Origin: CAWGMT01 sp963823675
GTDB taxonomy: Bacteria; Planctomycetota; Planctomycetia; Isosphaerales; Isosphaeraceae
Assembly: GCA_963823675.1 (NCBI GenBank)
Contig: CAWGMT010000012.1
Coordinates: 558,001-622,000 of the forward strand
DNA: 64,000 nt
Direction: 5' to 3'
Shown here: positions 50,585 through 62,000 of the stretch, piece after piece
Numbering within the stretch: the first letter of the stretch is position 1
How the letters are laid out: each line of letters opens with the position of its first letter
The notes under the pieces: generated by a model
What the model was told of the DNA's origin: nothing
The model's database searches: none
The model's input: the letters and a program-made list of their open reading frames with translations, nothing else
Made by a program: the position numbers and the translations under genes

Positions 50585-53500
50585 CTAGAAATAATACAGA
50601 CAACATCCCACCTGTCCCCCCGACCCCGCCGTCAGAATCAACCCGACATCCCCCGGCCGCGCTCGCCCCGAATCGCGAGCGGCCAGGAAGCCGTAACCGA
50701 GCGACGAGGTGAAGTCGCCTCGATGCTCGCCAGGCAGGTCTACGAAACGAGACGCAGGCAAGTTGAGGGCCTCGGCCAGAAGAGCGACGAATCGCTCAGA
50801 GCCCGAAGGAGGAATGACGAGCGTGATCTCATCGGGCCCTAAATTGGCTTGCGTGGTCCTGGGAGGGCGAGGCTCCGTCCGAGCCGCGTTGGAGACGGGC
50901 GCCCGAAGGGGCGCGCCGGGAGGCTCGCCCTCTGCGAATTGTGCAAGGCGGTCTAGTCGCTCAAGTTCCAGAAGCTCGCCGACGGCCAGTTTGAGGCCGC
51001 AAGCGGCGTGTTGCTCCCATTCGGGACTGCGCTCGTACTGGAGCATGACGGCGCCTCCACGATTCACCGTGAAGGCGCGGATGTCGTCAACGCGATCCGG
51101 GAACGCGCGGAAGACGAACCGGCCGAAGCCTTCGCGGCTCGTCGATTCTTCGAGCAGGAGTGCCGAGCCCGTCTCGCGCAACCCGATCAGCGCGTCCGGC
51201 CCGAACCGCGCATTGTTCTCGACCTCCGACGCCATGACCAGCGCCCGCGACGCCCGGCCCGACGCGATCCACTGTGCTGCCGCGAGACAGGCGTTCAAGG
51301 GTCCGACCGCCCCATTGATCAGGTCGAACGCGAGGGTTTTCTCGCCGTCCGCAGCCGGTCCTTGGTGGTTGATGCCGAGCCGGCCCGCGGCCATGGCCGC
51401 CAGCGCCGGCTCGCTCTGAAAGTCGTCGCGGTAGACACCCGCATGCAGCACCAGCCCGATCGAGGCCCGCTCGATCGCCGCTTCCTGGATGCAGCACTCG
51501 GCCGCGCCGACGGCCATCGCCAGAGCATCAACGGCCAGGCCCGACGCCGGCCGCTCTGGCGCCGTGCTTACGGCGGCAACCCGGATGCGCCGAGCTGCGA
51601 GGTAGTCGCGCGGCGGCGTGCGGGAAGCACGACGCTTCGATCCCCGGCTGGATTCCCGCACCAGCCGGTCGGGTGCGTGATCGAAGGTATAAAGCGCAGT
51701 CCCCACGGTCTGGCCCGATCCGCTGATCGCGAAGACGACCTTGGACCCTGGCCCGATCCGTCCCGCGCGGATCGCCGCGGCAAGTCCGAGCATGTGGGTG
51801 TTGGTCGCGGTGTTGCCCAGCTCGGCGAGATTGTAGAGCGTGTTTCCGCGACCACAGACCTCGCGCCCCGCCACGCGGTTGATCTCGCGCACGGCCCCGT
51901 CGAGGGTGGTCTCTGACGTTTGATGCATGATCAATTGATCGATCGATTCCAGCGGCCAACCGCGAACCTTCAGTGTCTGGAGCGCGTGGCGGACGGCCTG
52001 CTGGATGGTGACTGCCGACGCTCTTACCGCGTCGGTGAGCATGATCGCCCCGCCGTGCGGCTGGTCGGACGCTCTGGCAACGCACAGATCGCTGTGGGCG
52101 CCCAGCGTCATCAAGTCCAGCTCCTGGAAGCCGGCCCCGCCGGAATCGTTCGACTCAAGCAGAATCGCGACGCCCGAGTCGCCGAGCGTCAGGCAGGCCA
52201 GCCGCGGATCGACGAAGCTCTCGATCTCCAACTGCGCGGTGCGCGTCAGGTGGGTGATGTATTCGCCGCTCACAATCAGTGCATTGCGGATCATCCCGGC
52301 CTGAAAGAAGGAATCGGCCGGCGCAATCGCGGTAAACGTGCCGGCGCATGCATTCGACAGGTCGAAGGCCAGGGCGTGCACCAGCCCAAACCGCGCCTGG
52401 AGCCGGGCCGCGGTCGAGGGCTCGTAGCTGAACTGGAACCCCGGTCCATCGCAGCGCGAGATGTTGCAGCAAATCAGCAAGTCGATCTCGTCGGGCCGGT
52501 AGGTAGAACGCGCCAGGCAATCAGTCGCGCCTTGGCCGCGAGGTCAATCGAATACTCGCCCTCGCCGGCAATCCGGCGGCTCTTGATCCCGGTCATGCGC
52601 TCGATTGGCAGATCGAGGTGCACGCGGCAGCCGCTCACGACCTCTTGCGTACTGAGCTCTTGATCCGGGACGTAAGTACCCAAGCTCTCGATCACGGTCC
52701 GTCGGGTCAGGGAAGCCGTCGATTTCGAGCGCGCCGGCGAATCGCTGGCGGGCTTCGCGGCGGCGGCCGCGGCCGGATGTGCGGCTTCGGTCACGAGCTT
52801 GCATCGAGGCGCGAGCTCGGCGATCGACTGATGTTGCAAGATCAGTTCCGGAGTGACTGAGATCCCGGCACTTTCGGCGAGCGCGACCACTTCGAGCGTC
52901 TGGAGCGACGCTCCTCCCAGGTCAAAAAAGTTATCGTGAATTCCCACGGGCCCATTCTTCAGCACCTCGCTCCAGATCTTGGCCAGCTTCGCCTCCACCG
53001 GATCCTCTGCGCCGTCGCCGTTTTTAGCCTTGTCGACCAAGGCGCGATGGTGCCGGCATGACGCTCCGTTCACCGACGGCAAGGCCGAGCGATCCACCTT
53101 GCCGTTGGCGGTGAGTGGTAGGGCCGGCATCGGGACCAGCGACGCGGGAACCATGTAATACGGCAGCCGCTCGCGGAGGAACGACCGGATCTCCGCGATG
53201 GGACAATTTCCAGGCTCGGCACAGGCGAGGTATCCCACGAGGGCCGCCGAGTCGCATCCCTCCAGGGTCTGGGCGACGACCAGGGCGTCCTGGACGGCCG
53301 GATGCGCCGGAGCACTTCCCGGACCTCGCCGGTGTCGATCCGATAGCCGCGGATCTTGATCTGGTGATCGCGCCGGCCCAGGAATTCCACCTCCCCGTCC
53401 GGTCGCAACCTGACCAGGTCACCCGTCTTGTAGAGCACCCCGTCGTCTTCATCTCCGTACGGGTTGGGGACGAAATGCTCGAGGGTGAGATCGGGCCGGT

Positions 53501-56028
53501 TCAGATAGCCCAAGGCGACGCCCGGCCCGGCGATATAAAGCTCGCCGGGGACGCCGGCCGGAAGGACCTGCATCTGCTCGTCGAGCACGAAGAGCCGCGT
53601 GTTGGCGATCGGCCAGCCGATCGACGGCGGCGTGCCGTCGGCAGAGCAAAGCGCGGTGGAAGCCCAGACCGTCGTCTCGGTCGGCCCATAGGCATTGAAG
53701 AACCGTCGCCCCCGGGCCCATTGCGATACCAGGCTCGCCGGGCATGCCTCGCCCGCGACGATGAGCGTGCGCAGATCGGGAAGGTCAACCTCGGGTAGCA
53801 AGCCGAGCACCGACGGCGGCAAGAGCACGGTTGTCAACCGCTCGCGCCGGATCAACGAGAACGAGGTCCGGGCCCGGAACGATCGCCGACTGACCGGCTA
53901 CGACCAGAGTCGCCCCGACACGCAGCGGCATGACGATCTCGAAGACCGAGGCATCGAAGCCCAGCGACGCGAATTGCAAGGCCCGGTCGTCAGGACCGAG
54001 CCCGAAAACCTCGACCTGAGCCTCGCTCAGGTTCGAGAGGCCGCGGTGGCGCAAGAGCGCCGCCTTCGGCTTTCCGGTCGAGCCCGACGTGAAGATCGCA
54101 TAGGCGAGGTCGTCGGGCCCGACGCACGGGATCGGGTTGGAGTCGGGCTCGTATTCGATCGCCCCGGACTCGTCAAGGTCGACGACCGGCCCCTGGTAGT
54201 CACGAAGCCGCGGTGCCAGCTCGCTGGAGGTTACGATCGAACCAGGCCTCGCGTCCTCGATCATTCCCCTCAGCCTGAGCCGCGGAGACGTCGGGTCTAG
54301 CGGCAGGTGAGCCGCGCCCGCTTTCCAGACGGCCAGGATCGTCGCGATCATCTCCGACGAGCGCGGCAGACAGACGCCGACCAGATCGCCGACCCGCACC
54401 CCCAGGTTTCGAAGATGATGGGCCAGCCGATTGGCGCTGGCATTCAGCTCGCGATAGGTCGTCGGGCGGCCGTCAAAAACGACAGCCGTCGCCTCCGGCG
54501 ATCGCTCGAACTTGGTCCTCGAAGAGAAGATGAAACGGCCGTAGCTGGCGGACCTCGTTCTTATCGACGCCATCGGCGACTCCGAGGACCTGCCTCGCTT
54601 CCCCGGCCGAAAGCATCGGCAGGTCGCCGACGCGCCGCCGGGGATCGTCAACAATTCCGGCCAGGAGCGCCTGGAAGTGCCCGGCCATCCTCTCGATCGT
54701 CGTTGCGTCGAAGAGATCGACGTTGTAACGGATGCTGGCTGTCAGGTCGTTGCCGTTTTCGAATACGATCAGGGTCAGATCGAAGGGCGCCCCGCACTGC
54801 TCCATCACCAGCGGCTCGATCGGCCGGCTGGCGCCGAACGGATGTCCACTCGCTTGCTCGTGCGCTGAAAACTCGATCGACTTGTCCCAGATGAACATGA
54901 CCTGGAATATTGGGGGCCGCGACGGATCGCGTGCGGGCCGGAGTCGTTCCACCATGAGGTTGAACGGGAAGTCTTGATGTTCGAGGGCCGAAAGAACCGT
55001 GCGCTGCGCACGCCGGATCAGTTCCACGAAATTGGACCGGGACTCCACTCGCACGCGGAGCGGCACCTGGTTGAGAAAGTAGCCGACGACGCGCTCCCAC
55101 TCCGGGCGGCCTCGTCCGGCGGTCGCCGTACCCACCACGAGATCGTCCTGGCCGGTGTACCGCCGCAAGAGGACCAGAAATGCCGACAACAGGACCACGA
55201 AAAGCGTGGTCTTCTCGCGTGCGGCCAGGTCGCGAAGCCGGGCAAATTGCTCCGGGTCGATCGGGCAGCTCACCGCGCTGCCCCGATAGGTCTGCACCTT
55301 GGGACGCGGCCGGTCGGCCGGCAAGTCCAGGCTGGGAGGGGCGTCCGCAAGCACCGCTTTCCAGAATTCCCCGGCCAGGGCGCCCTGGCGGCTGACCAGC
55401 CAGTCGCGCTGCCACCGGACGTAGTCGGCGTATCGCACCGACGGGGCGGGGAGGTTTGCCGTCCGACTGCCCAGCACCGCGGCGTACAGGCGCGGAGTTC
55501 ATCGACCAGGAGGTTCATCGACCAGAGGTCGGCCAGGATGTGGTGCACGGCGAGTGAAAGGACCGACTCGCCCGGCCCGATTCGATAGAGCGCAATCCGC
55601 ACGCACGGGCCTTGCTCGAGGTTGAACGGCATGTGCGCAGCGGCCCGAACTCGGGCGATCAATTTCTCACGCGTCCAGCGCGCGGCGTCGATGATCTCCA
55701 CTTCCGGGCCGACCTGATCGCGGACTCGATAAAGGGGCTTGCGGTGCGGCATCGAGAACGTGCAGCGCAAGAGCGGATGCCGCTCGAATAGCATGCCAAC
55801 CGCCTGGCGCAAGGCCCATTCCACAATCTCCGACGCGATCCGGGCGGCGTAGACGAAGTTATACGCCGGGCTTTGCGGCGCGAGCTGGTAGACGAACCAT
55901 AACGCCCGCTGGCCCTCGGAAAGAGGCACCAGGGCAGCGTCCTGCTTGTTCCGGTCTCGCAGAAGCTGCCGGGCGAGGGCTCGCTTCTCGTCGAGTGATA
56001 GATCGGAGAGATTTTCAATCATGCTCAT
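50585..56028 (-). CDS. NRPS C-A-PCP fused to KASIII and pseudo-KASIII (frameshifted)
   Basis: C domain (about 55930-54600): HHILADLWS. A domain (54540-53110): FTSGSTGKPKAAL, NAYGPTE, YKTGDLVRL, KIRGYRID, NGKVDRSAL. By alignment to GrsA from memory, its pocket reads D-A-F-L-I-A-A-V-W-K, hydrophobic; no amino acid is assigned. PCP (53050-52800): DLGGASLQT. KASIII (52710-51660): TGIKSRRIA, Cys in SNACAG, His in MHQTS, Asn in ELGNTATN. Pseudo-KASIII (51610-50590): NGAVG, IPPSG and no Asn at these places. PCP-KASIII and KASIII-pseudoKASIII are each covered by an unbroken frame. Indels lie near 55490, 54515, 53860, 53290 and 52500. The start overlaps the PKS stop by 14 bases. Confidence 0.9.
50838..50950 (-). 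repeat. Dispersed GEPPGEP-type repeat inside the pseudo-KASIII coding region
   Basis: On the minus strand this matches 24816-24918 base for base over most of its length. It is translated in frame as LAQFAEGEPPGAPLRAP followed by AARTEPRPPRTTQANLG, a Pro/Arg-rich insert unlike the surrounding fold. It lies just before the region that should carry the second KAS catalytic histidine. Confidence 0.85.
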
Positions 56029-59000
56029 CGGCTCTGATCAAGAGGTCATCGATCAATACATCGAGCTCCAGCTCCGACAGACTTTCGATGCCGTCGATCG
56101 AGTCATCGGGTGGGCGGGATTCGTGCTCGTGCTCGTCTCCGTTACGGAGTGAGCCAAGCGCGGCTTCGTGGTGGCCGTTCGTCCCGAAGCCATTTGCCGA
56201 TTCGGGCCGGCCATCGTCGCCGGACAACGCCTCGTCAATAAGGGCGGCGAGCTGGGCGACCGTGAGGCCTTCCAGAAGCTTGACAACCGAGATCGAGACG
56301 CCCGACAAGACCTCGACCCGGTTCTTGAGCTGGATCGCCATCAGCGAATCGAGTCCGAAGCTGACCATGGGCCGATCGAGCTCGATCGCATGGCCGGGCA
56401 GGCTCAGCGTGCGCACCAGCTCGGAGCAAACCGCCTCCTGGATTCGCCGACGACGGTCCGCGGGCAAGACACTGCTTAGGGCCTGGATCAACCCGGTCTC
56501 GCCGGTTGCCGGCTCGTGTCGCATTGCCGCGCGCTCGCGGTCTGCGACATAGCGCTGACCGTCGCGGAAGGCGACAAACGGTTCGTCGCCCGGGTCGAGC
56601 AATTCGCGCACGAGCAGGTCGAGGCTTGATTCAATGGCTACCGCGGGATCGAGGTCAACCCAGCGGATCGCGGCCGGCACTGCGCCTCGATTCCGGCGAG
56701 GCCCTGCGTCACCAACCATCCTGGGTTTTCCGATGTCCCCACCTCGGTCGCCCGCGCGCCCTCTCCGCCCCTTCGCACTTCGACCACATGAACGTCGCCG
56801 GCACACTTACAGGGCGTGCCCAAAGTACCACCGCATTGACACGCCCCCATCCCCGCGATCGGCTTTGCCGCCCGAATGGAATCATCCGAATCACCCAGGT
56901 AACAGCGGGCCCCCTCGGCTTCTAGCCGCCGGGCCAGGCTGGCTGCAATGTCAGGCTGATCGGCGAGGATGCACCAGGTGCCCGCGGCGCTGCCAGAATG
57001 GCTCCTGGCAACGGAAACGGTCGAAGGCGCTCGGCCCAGGAAGACCACCTGGTGGGCATCCGGTGTCGGGGTGACAGCCGTGGCGCCCGTAAATCCCTCG
57101 CTTTCCAGCAGCGACAGCCAGGACTCGCGCGAGATCAGCGGGTAATCGGGTCTGAGATCGAGATCGGCGTACTTCCACCAGCCGGCGGTCAGGCCGAAAA
57201 CCAGGTCCAGGATGCGCTCGCGGCCCGTGCCTTCCAGCAGGATCAGCCAGCCGCCGGGCGCGAGAAGCTGCCGGGCGTGCGCCAGGCTCCGCTTGAGGTC
57301 GGGCGTCGCGTGCAGGACATTCGCCGCCAGCAGGATGTCGAATTGATGCGGCCCAAAGCCCGACAGGGACGGCTCTCGCTCGATGTCGAGAGCGTGATAC
57401 TGGACGAACGGATGCTCGCGGAACCGTTCGCGGGCATGATTGATGAAGAGGCTCGAAACGTCGGTGAAAAGATACTCGCAACGACCCCTGGGAAGTTTCG
57501 GCAGGACGTGAGCCGTCGTTCCGCCGGTTCCCGCGCCGATCTCGACGATCCGCACGATGCGATCCGCCGGCAAGCTCTCGATCCCCCTGGCGATCGTGCC
57601 GGCTACCAGCCGATTGGCAGCGCGCGCCACGGGGGCCTCGCCGTAGATTCGCGCGAGGAGGTCTGGCGAACCATCCGGGAAGAGGATCAGAAGAGGGTCC
57701 GCGTCCCCGCGAAGCACGTCCGCAAGACGCCGGCCGCACTGATCCGCCAGGGTGAGCTCCGCCTCGTGATCCGGCTGCCTCTCGAGCAGTTGGCGCAGCA
57801 GCCCGCCCGGCTCGAACGTCGTCCCACGCGGCGGGACCTGCTTCCCATCCATCACCATTGCGGACGAGCCAGCCGTCTTCCGCCAGCATCTCGAGCATCC
57901 GCCCCAGCAGACGATTGAATCCGGCCTTGATCCCCAGCCGCCCGGCGAGCGCCTCGGTCGTCCAGGTCTCGCCCGGAGAAGGGAAAAAGCCCAGATCGCG
58001 AAACGCCCGCTGGACGTGCCCCGCCGCAAATCGATCAGCCGCCCTCCGCGCGGAGGCTTCCCCGTAGCCATCACGCCCCGCGCGCTGCTCTTCTCGGTAG
58101 TCACCACGCCCCGCGTGATGGTCTTGTTGGTAGTCACCACGCTCCGCGTGATGCTCTTCTTGGTAGTCATCACGCTCCGCGTGATGGTCCTGGCCAAGAC
58201 TCGCCGCGGCCTGGGCGAGGTCGCAGAGCGAGGTAGCAGCAACGCGCCCGGCCGTTATCTCCCACCGGGACCTCGGAACCCACCACGCCGGATCGAGCGC
58301 GACTTGCGCCGGGCCGTCGCCCGCCTGCGATCGTCCGACTGGCATCAAGCTCTCCGTGACTTCGACCCAATGACGGCTGCGCTCAAACGGATAAGTCGGC
58401 AGCGAAATCAAGCGGTGCCAGAGCGGCGCGTGGAATGCTCGCCAGTCGAACCGGCGCTCCCCGGACATACAGGCGCCCGAGCGCATCGAGCAGATCGGAC
58501 CATTCGTCGGTCCCATCGCGCAGCGAGGGCACCCATTCCGCCGCGTCCGCGGGACTGCACGATCGGCCCAACGACGAGAGCGTGGCGCTCGGACCGACCT
58601 CCAGGAAGACCTCGAAGCCGCTGGCCTTGAGCCACTCGATCCCGCCCTGAAACCGGACCGGCTCACGGGCGTGACGCCGCCAGTAATCGGCGGTTTGAAT
58701 CTCGGGACCGGCCGGCCGGCCGCTCAGGTTCGAGATGAGCGGAATCCGCGGCTGCTCGAAGCGGGCCTTGGCCGCGACCCGCTCGAGCTCATCCAGGATG
58801 GGATCGATCAGCCGCGAGTGGAAAGCGCGGCTCACGTCGAGGGCGTGCGTCGCGATCCGCTCGCGCCGGCAGGCTTCGCGCACCGAGCGCATCGCATCGC
58901 GATCGCCCGAAAGAACGACCTGCTCCGGACCGTTTACCGCCGCGATATCGACCGGGTTGCCCTGGGCCAGGAGCGCCTGCTCGACCCTGGCGATCGGGGC

Positions 59001-62000
59001 CAATACAGCAGCCATTGCGCCGCGGTCGGGCAGCGCATCCATCAGCCGCGCCCTCCCGACGACGAGATTCAACGCATCTTCGAGACTGAACACGCCCGCG
59101 ACGCAAGCCGCCGCGTATTCGCCCAGGCTATGCCCCAGAACCGCGGCTGGCACAACGCCCCAGGTCCGCCAGGTTTCCGCCAGGGCATACTCGAACGCAA
59201 AGAGCGCCGGCTGAGCCCAAGCCGCGCTCCTTCCATTCCGAGATTCGCGGCGGTCGCGATCGACGATATCCCCCAGCAACCAATCGGTCATCGCGCACCA
59301 GGACGGCCTCGCAGCGAGCGATGGCCTCGCGGAACGGCGGGCACGACTCGTAGAGCATGCGGCCCATGCCCGCGCGCTGACTTCCCTGCCCCGTGAAGAG
59401 GAAGGCGATGCCGCCGGCCGTCTCGCCGGTTGCGCGACCGGCGTGCACACGGTTGCTCGACTGGCCGGAGAGATACTCCGCGAGCCCTAGAGCGAGGTCG
59501 CCTCGCCCGTTCCCTCGGATGGCGAGCCGATGAGCTCGGTGCGACCGCCCGGCGCTCGCGGTAAAGGTCACGTCCGCCACATCGGCCGTCGTATCCTCGA
59601 TGAGAACGTCGTGGTACCGGGATGCCAGCTCCCTGAGGGCCGGTTCGGTATGCGCCGAGAGCGTCAGCAGTTGGCAGGGCGGGCCCAGGAGCCCGGACGG
59701 CTCGACCGGAGCTGGTGCTTCCCCAAGAACGACGTGCGCATTGGAGCCGCCAAAGCCAAATGAGCTGACGCCGGCAACTCGACGCGCTGGCCCTGGAGGC
59801 CACGGCCCGAGCTCCTTCGGAATGAAGAATCGCGTGCCCTCGAGCTCGATCAGCGGATTCAAGGCTTTGAGGTGCAGGTGAGGCGCGATCGCGCCGTGCC
59901 GAAGCTGCAAGACCGCCTTCATCAGGCCGGCGATCCCGGCCGCCGATTCCAGGTGGCCGAAGTTGGTCTTCACCGTCGAGACCGCACAGGGTGTCGAGCC
60001 CGCGGCGAGCGCCGCCTTCAAGGCGGAGAACTCGATCGGATCACCCAGCACCGTGCCCGTTCCGTGCGACTCGACACAACCGACCTGCCCGGGCTCGATG
60101 CCGGCATCGGCCAGGGCCGCGCGGATCAGGGACGCCTGAGCTCGACTGTTGGGCGCGGTGATGCCGTTGCTCTTGCCGTCCTGATTGACTGCGCTCCCCA
60201 GGATCAGCGCGTGCACGCGGTTGCCGTCGCGCAGTGCGGCGGAAAGCGGTTTGAGCACGACCACGCCGCAGCCTTCGCCCCGAACATAGCCATCGGCCGA
60301 GGCATCGAAGGTCCGGCATCGCCCGCTGCGAGAGAGCATCATGGCCCGCGTCAAGGTGACCGAGACCTCGGGAGTCAATATCAGGTTGACCCCTCCAGCC
60401 AGGGCTAACTGACACTCGCCGCGGCGGAGTGACTCGCACGCGAGGTGCACCGAAACCAGCGACGAGGAACACGCCGTATCGACGGCCAGGCTGGGGCCCC
60501 GGAAGTCGAAATGATAGGAGATCCGGTTGGCCGCCATGCTGGCCGAGTTGCCCGTGACCGAGTAAGCGTCTTCGAGGCCCGGGCCGGCGGCCAGGATCCG
60601 GCCATAGTCGTTGCTCGAAACCCCGACGAAGACGCCGACCGATTCGCCGCCCAGCCGGTCGGCCGGCAAGCCCGCGTCCTCGAGCGCCTCCCACGATACT
60701 TCCAGTAGCAGCCGATGCTGCGGGTCGAGATAGGCCGCTTCCCGCGGCGAGATCCCGAAGAACGGGGCGTCGAATCGATCGACCGGGTTGAGGAACCCGC
60801 CGCAAGAGGTCGCGATCTCTCCCGGAATCTGCGGCCAGCGCCCATTCGGAACCGGGCCGACCGCATCGACGCCGCTGGCGAGCAATCGCCAGAATTCCGC
60901 CGGGGATCCCGCGCCCGGCAAGCGGCAGCCCAGGCCGACGATCGCAATCGGTTCACGCCCGATCGGCCCATGACCGAGCGACGGCTGTGCCTGCCCTTCC
61001 TCCGGGGTCAGTGCTCGAGAGAGAGCGTCGATGTTGGGTGAATCATAGAGAAGAGTCGGCGGAACCGCCCTGCCCAGCCAGCCTTGCAGCTCGCCCGATA
61101 TCCCGACCATCGTGACCGAATCGAGCCCGAATTCGCTGAAGGGCCGCGCCGCATCGATGCCCTGCTCGTCAGATTTCAAGTGATCCGCCAACCGCCGCAC
61201 CAGCCAGCGGCGAATCTCTTGCCGGCCGTGAGCCGGGTGGTCCGGCTCCGCGCTCGGTCGAGCCGGCTCGGGCGCCGCCGCGTTGACGATTTCCGTCCGG
61301 GACGCGAGGATGTCGAGCTCGCCCAGGACAAATAGCCGACGGCACTCCTGCCGCCGCACCTTGCCGCTCGACGTTTTGGGGAGGGTATTGAAACGGATCA
61401 GCGCGACCGTGTGGGCCTGGAGCGCGAACGACCCTGCGATCGCGCTCCGGATCGCCTCGATGATCGGCTCGCGGTCGTTCGGGTCGTGGTGACGGGCTAC
61501 TTCGTGAACGACGATGAGTTGTTCCTTGCCATCCCCATCAACTGCGAACGCGGCTCCCTCGCAGTCCCGAAGCGCCGGGTGCGAGTCGGTCACCACCTCC
61601 TCGACGTCCTGCGGGTAAAGCTTCCGGCCGCGGATGATGATCATGTCCTTGAGCCGGCCGGCGACGAACAGCTCTCCGTCCAGGAAGAAGCCGAGATCTC
61701 CGGTTCGCAGATAGCCGCCGGCATCCACGCCGGCGAGCCGGGCGCGGAAGACTTGCTCCGACTCGTCGGGGCGGCCCCAGTAGCCGGCGGCGACGCTCGG
61801 CCCGGCAACCCAGACCTCGCCGACGCGGTCCTCGGGGCACGGCCGCCCCGTGGCCGGGTCGACGATCCGCACGTCCAGATCGGGCACCGGACGCCCGCAG
61901 CCGACGACCTCCTTGGCATCGGGATCGCCCGCAGCGGCGGGAACGACGGCCTCGTTCTCGAGCGCGTCCCGCCGGATCGTGCGCAGGATGGGCGGGGCCT

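Noticed and set aside
58064..58195. A CRISPR-like array of 33-bp units.
   Set aside because: The units are adjacent without spacers and are translated in frame within a PKS.
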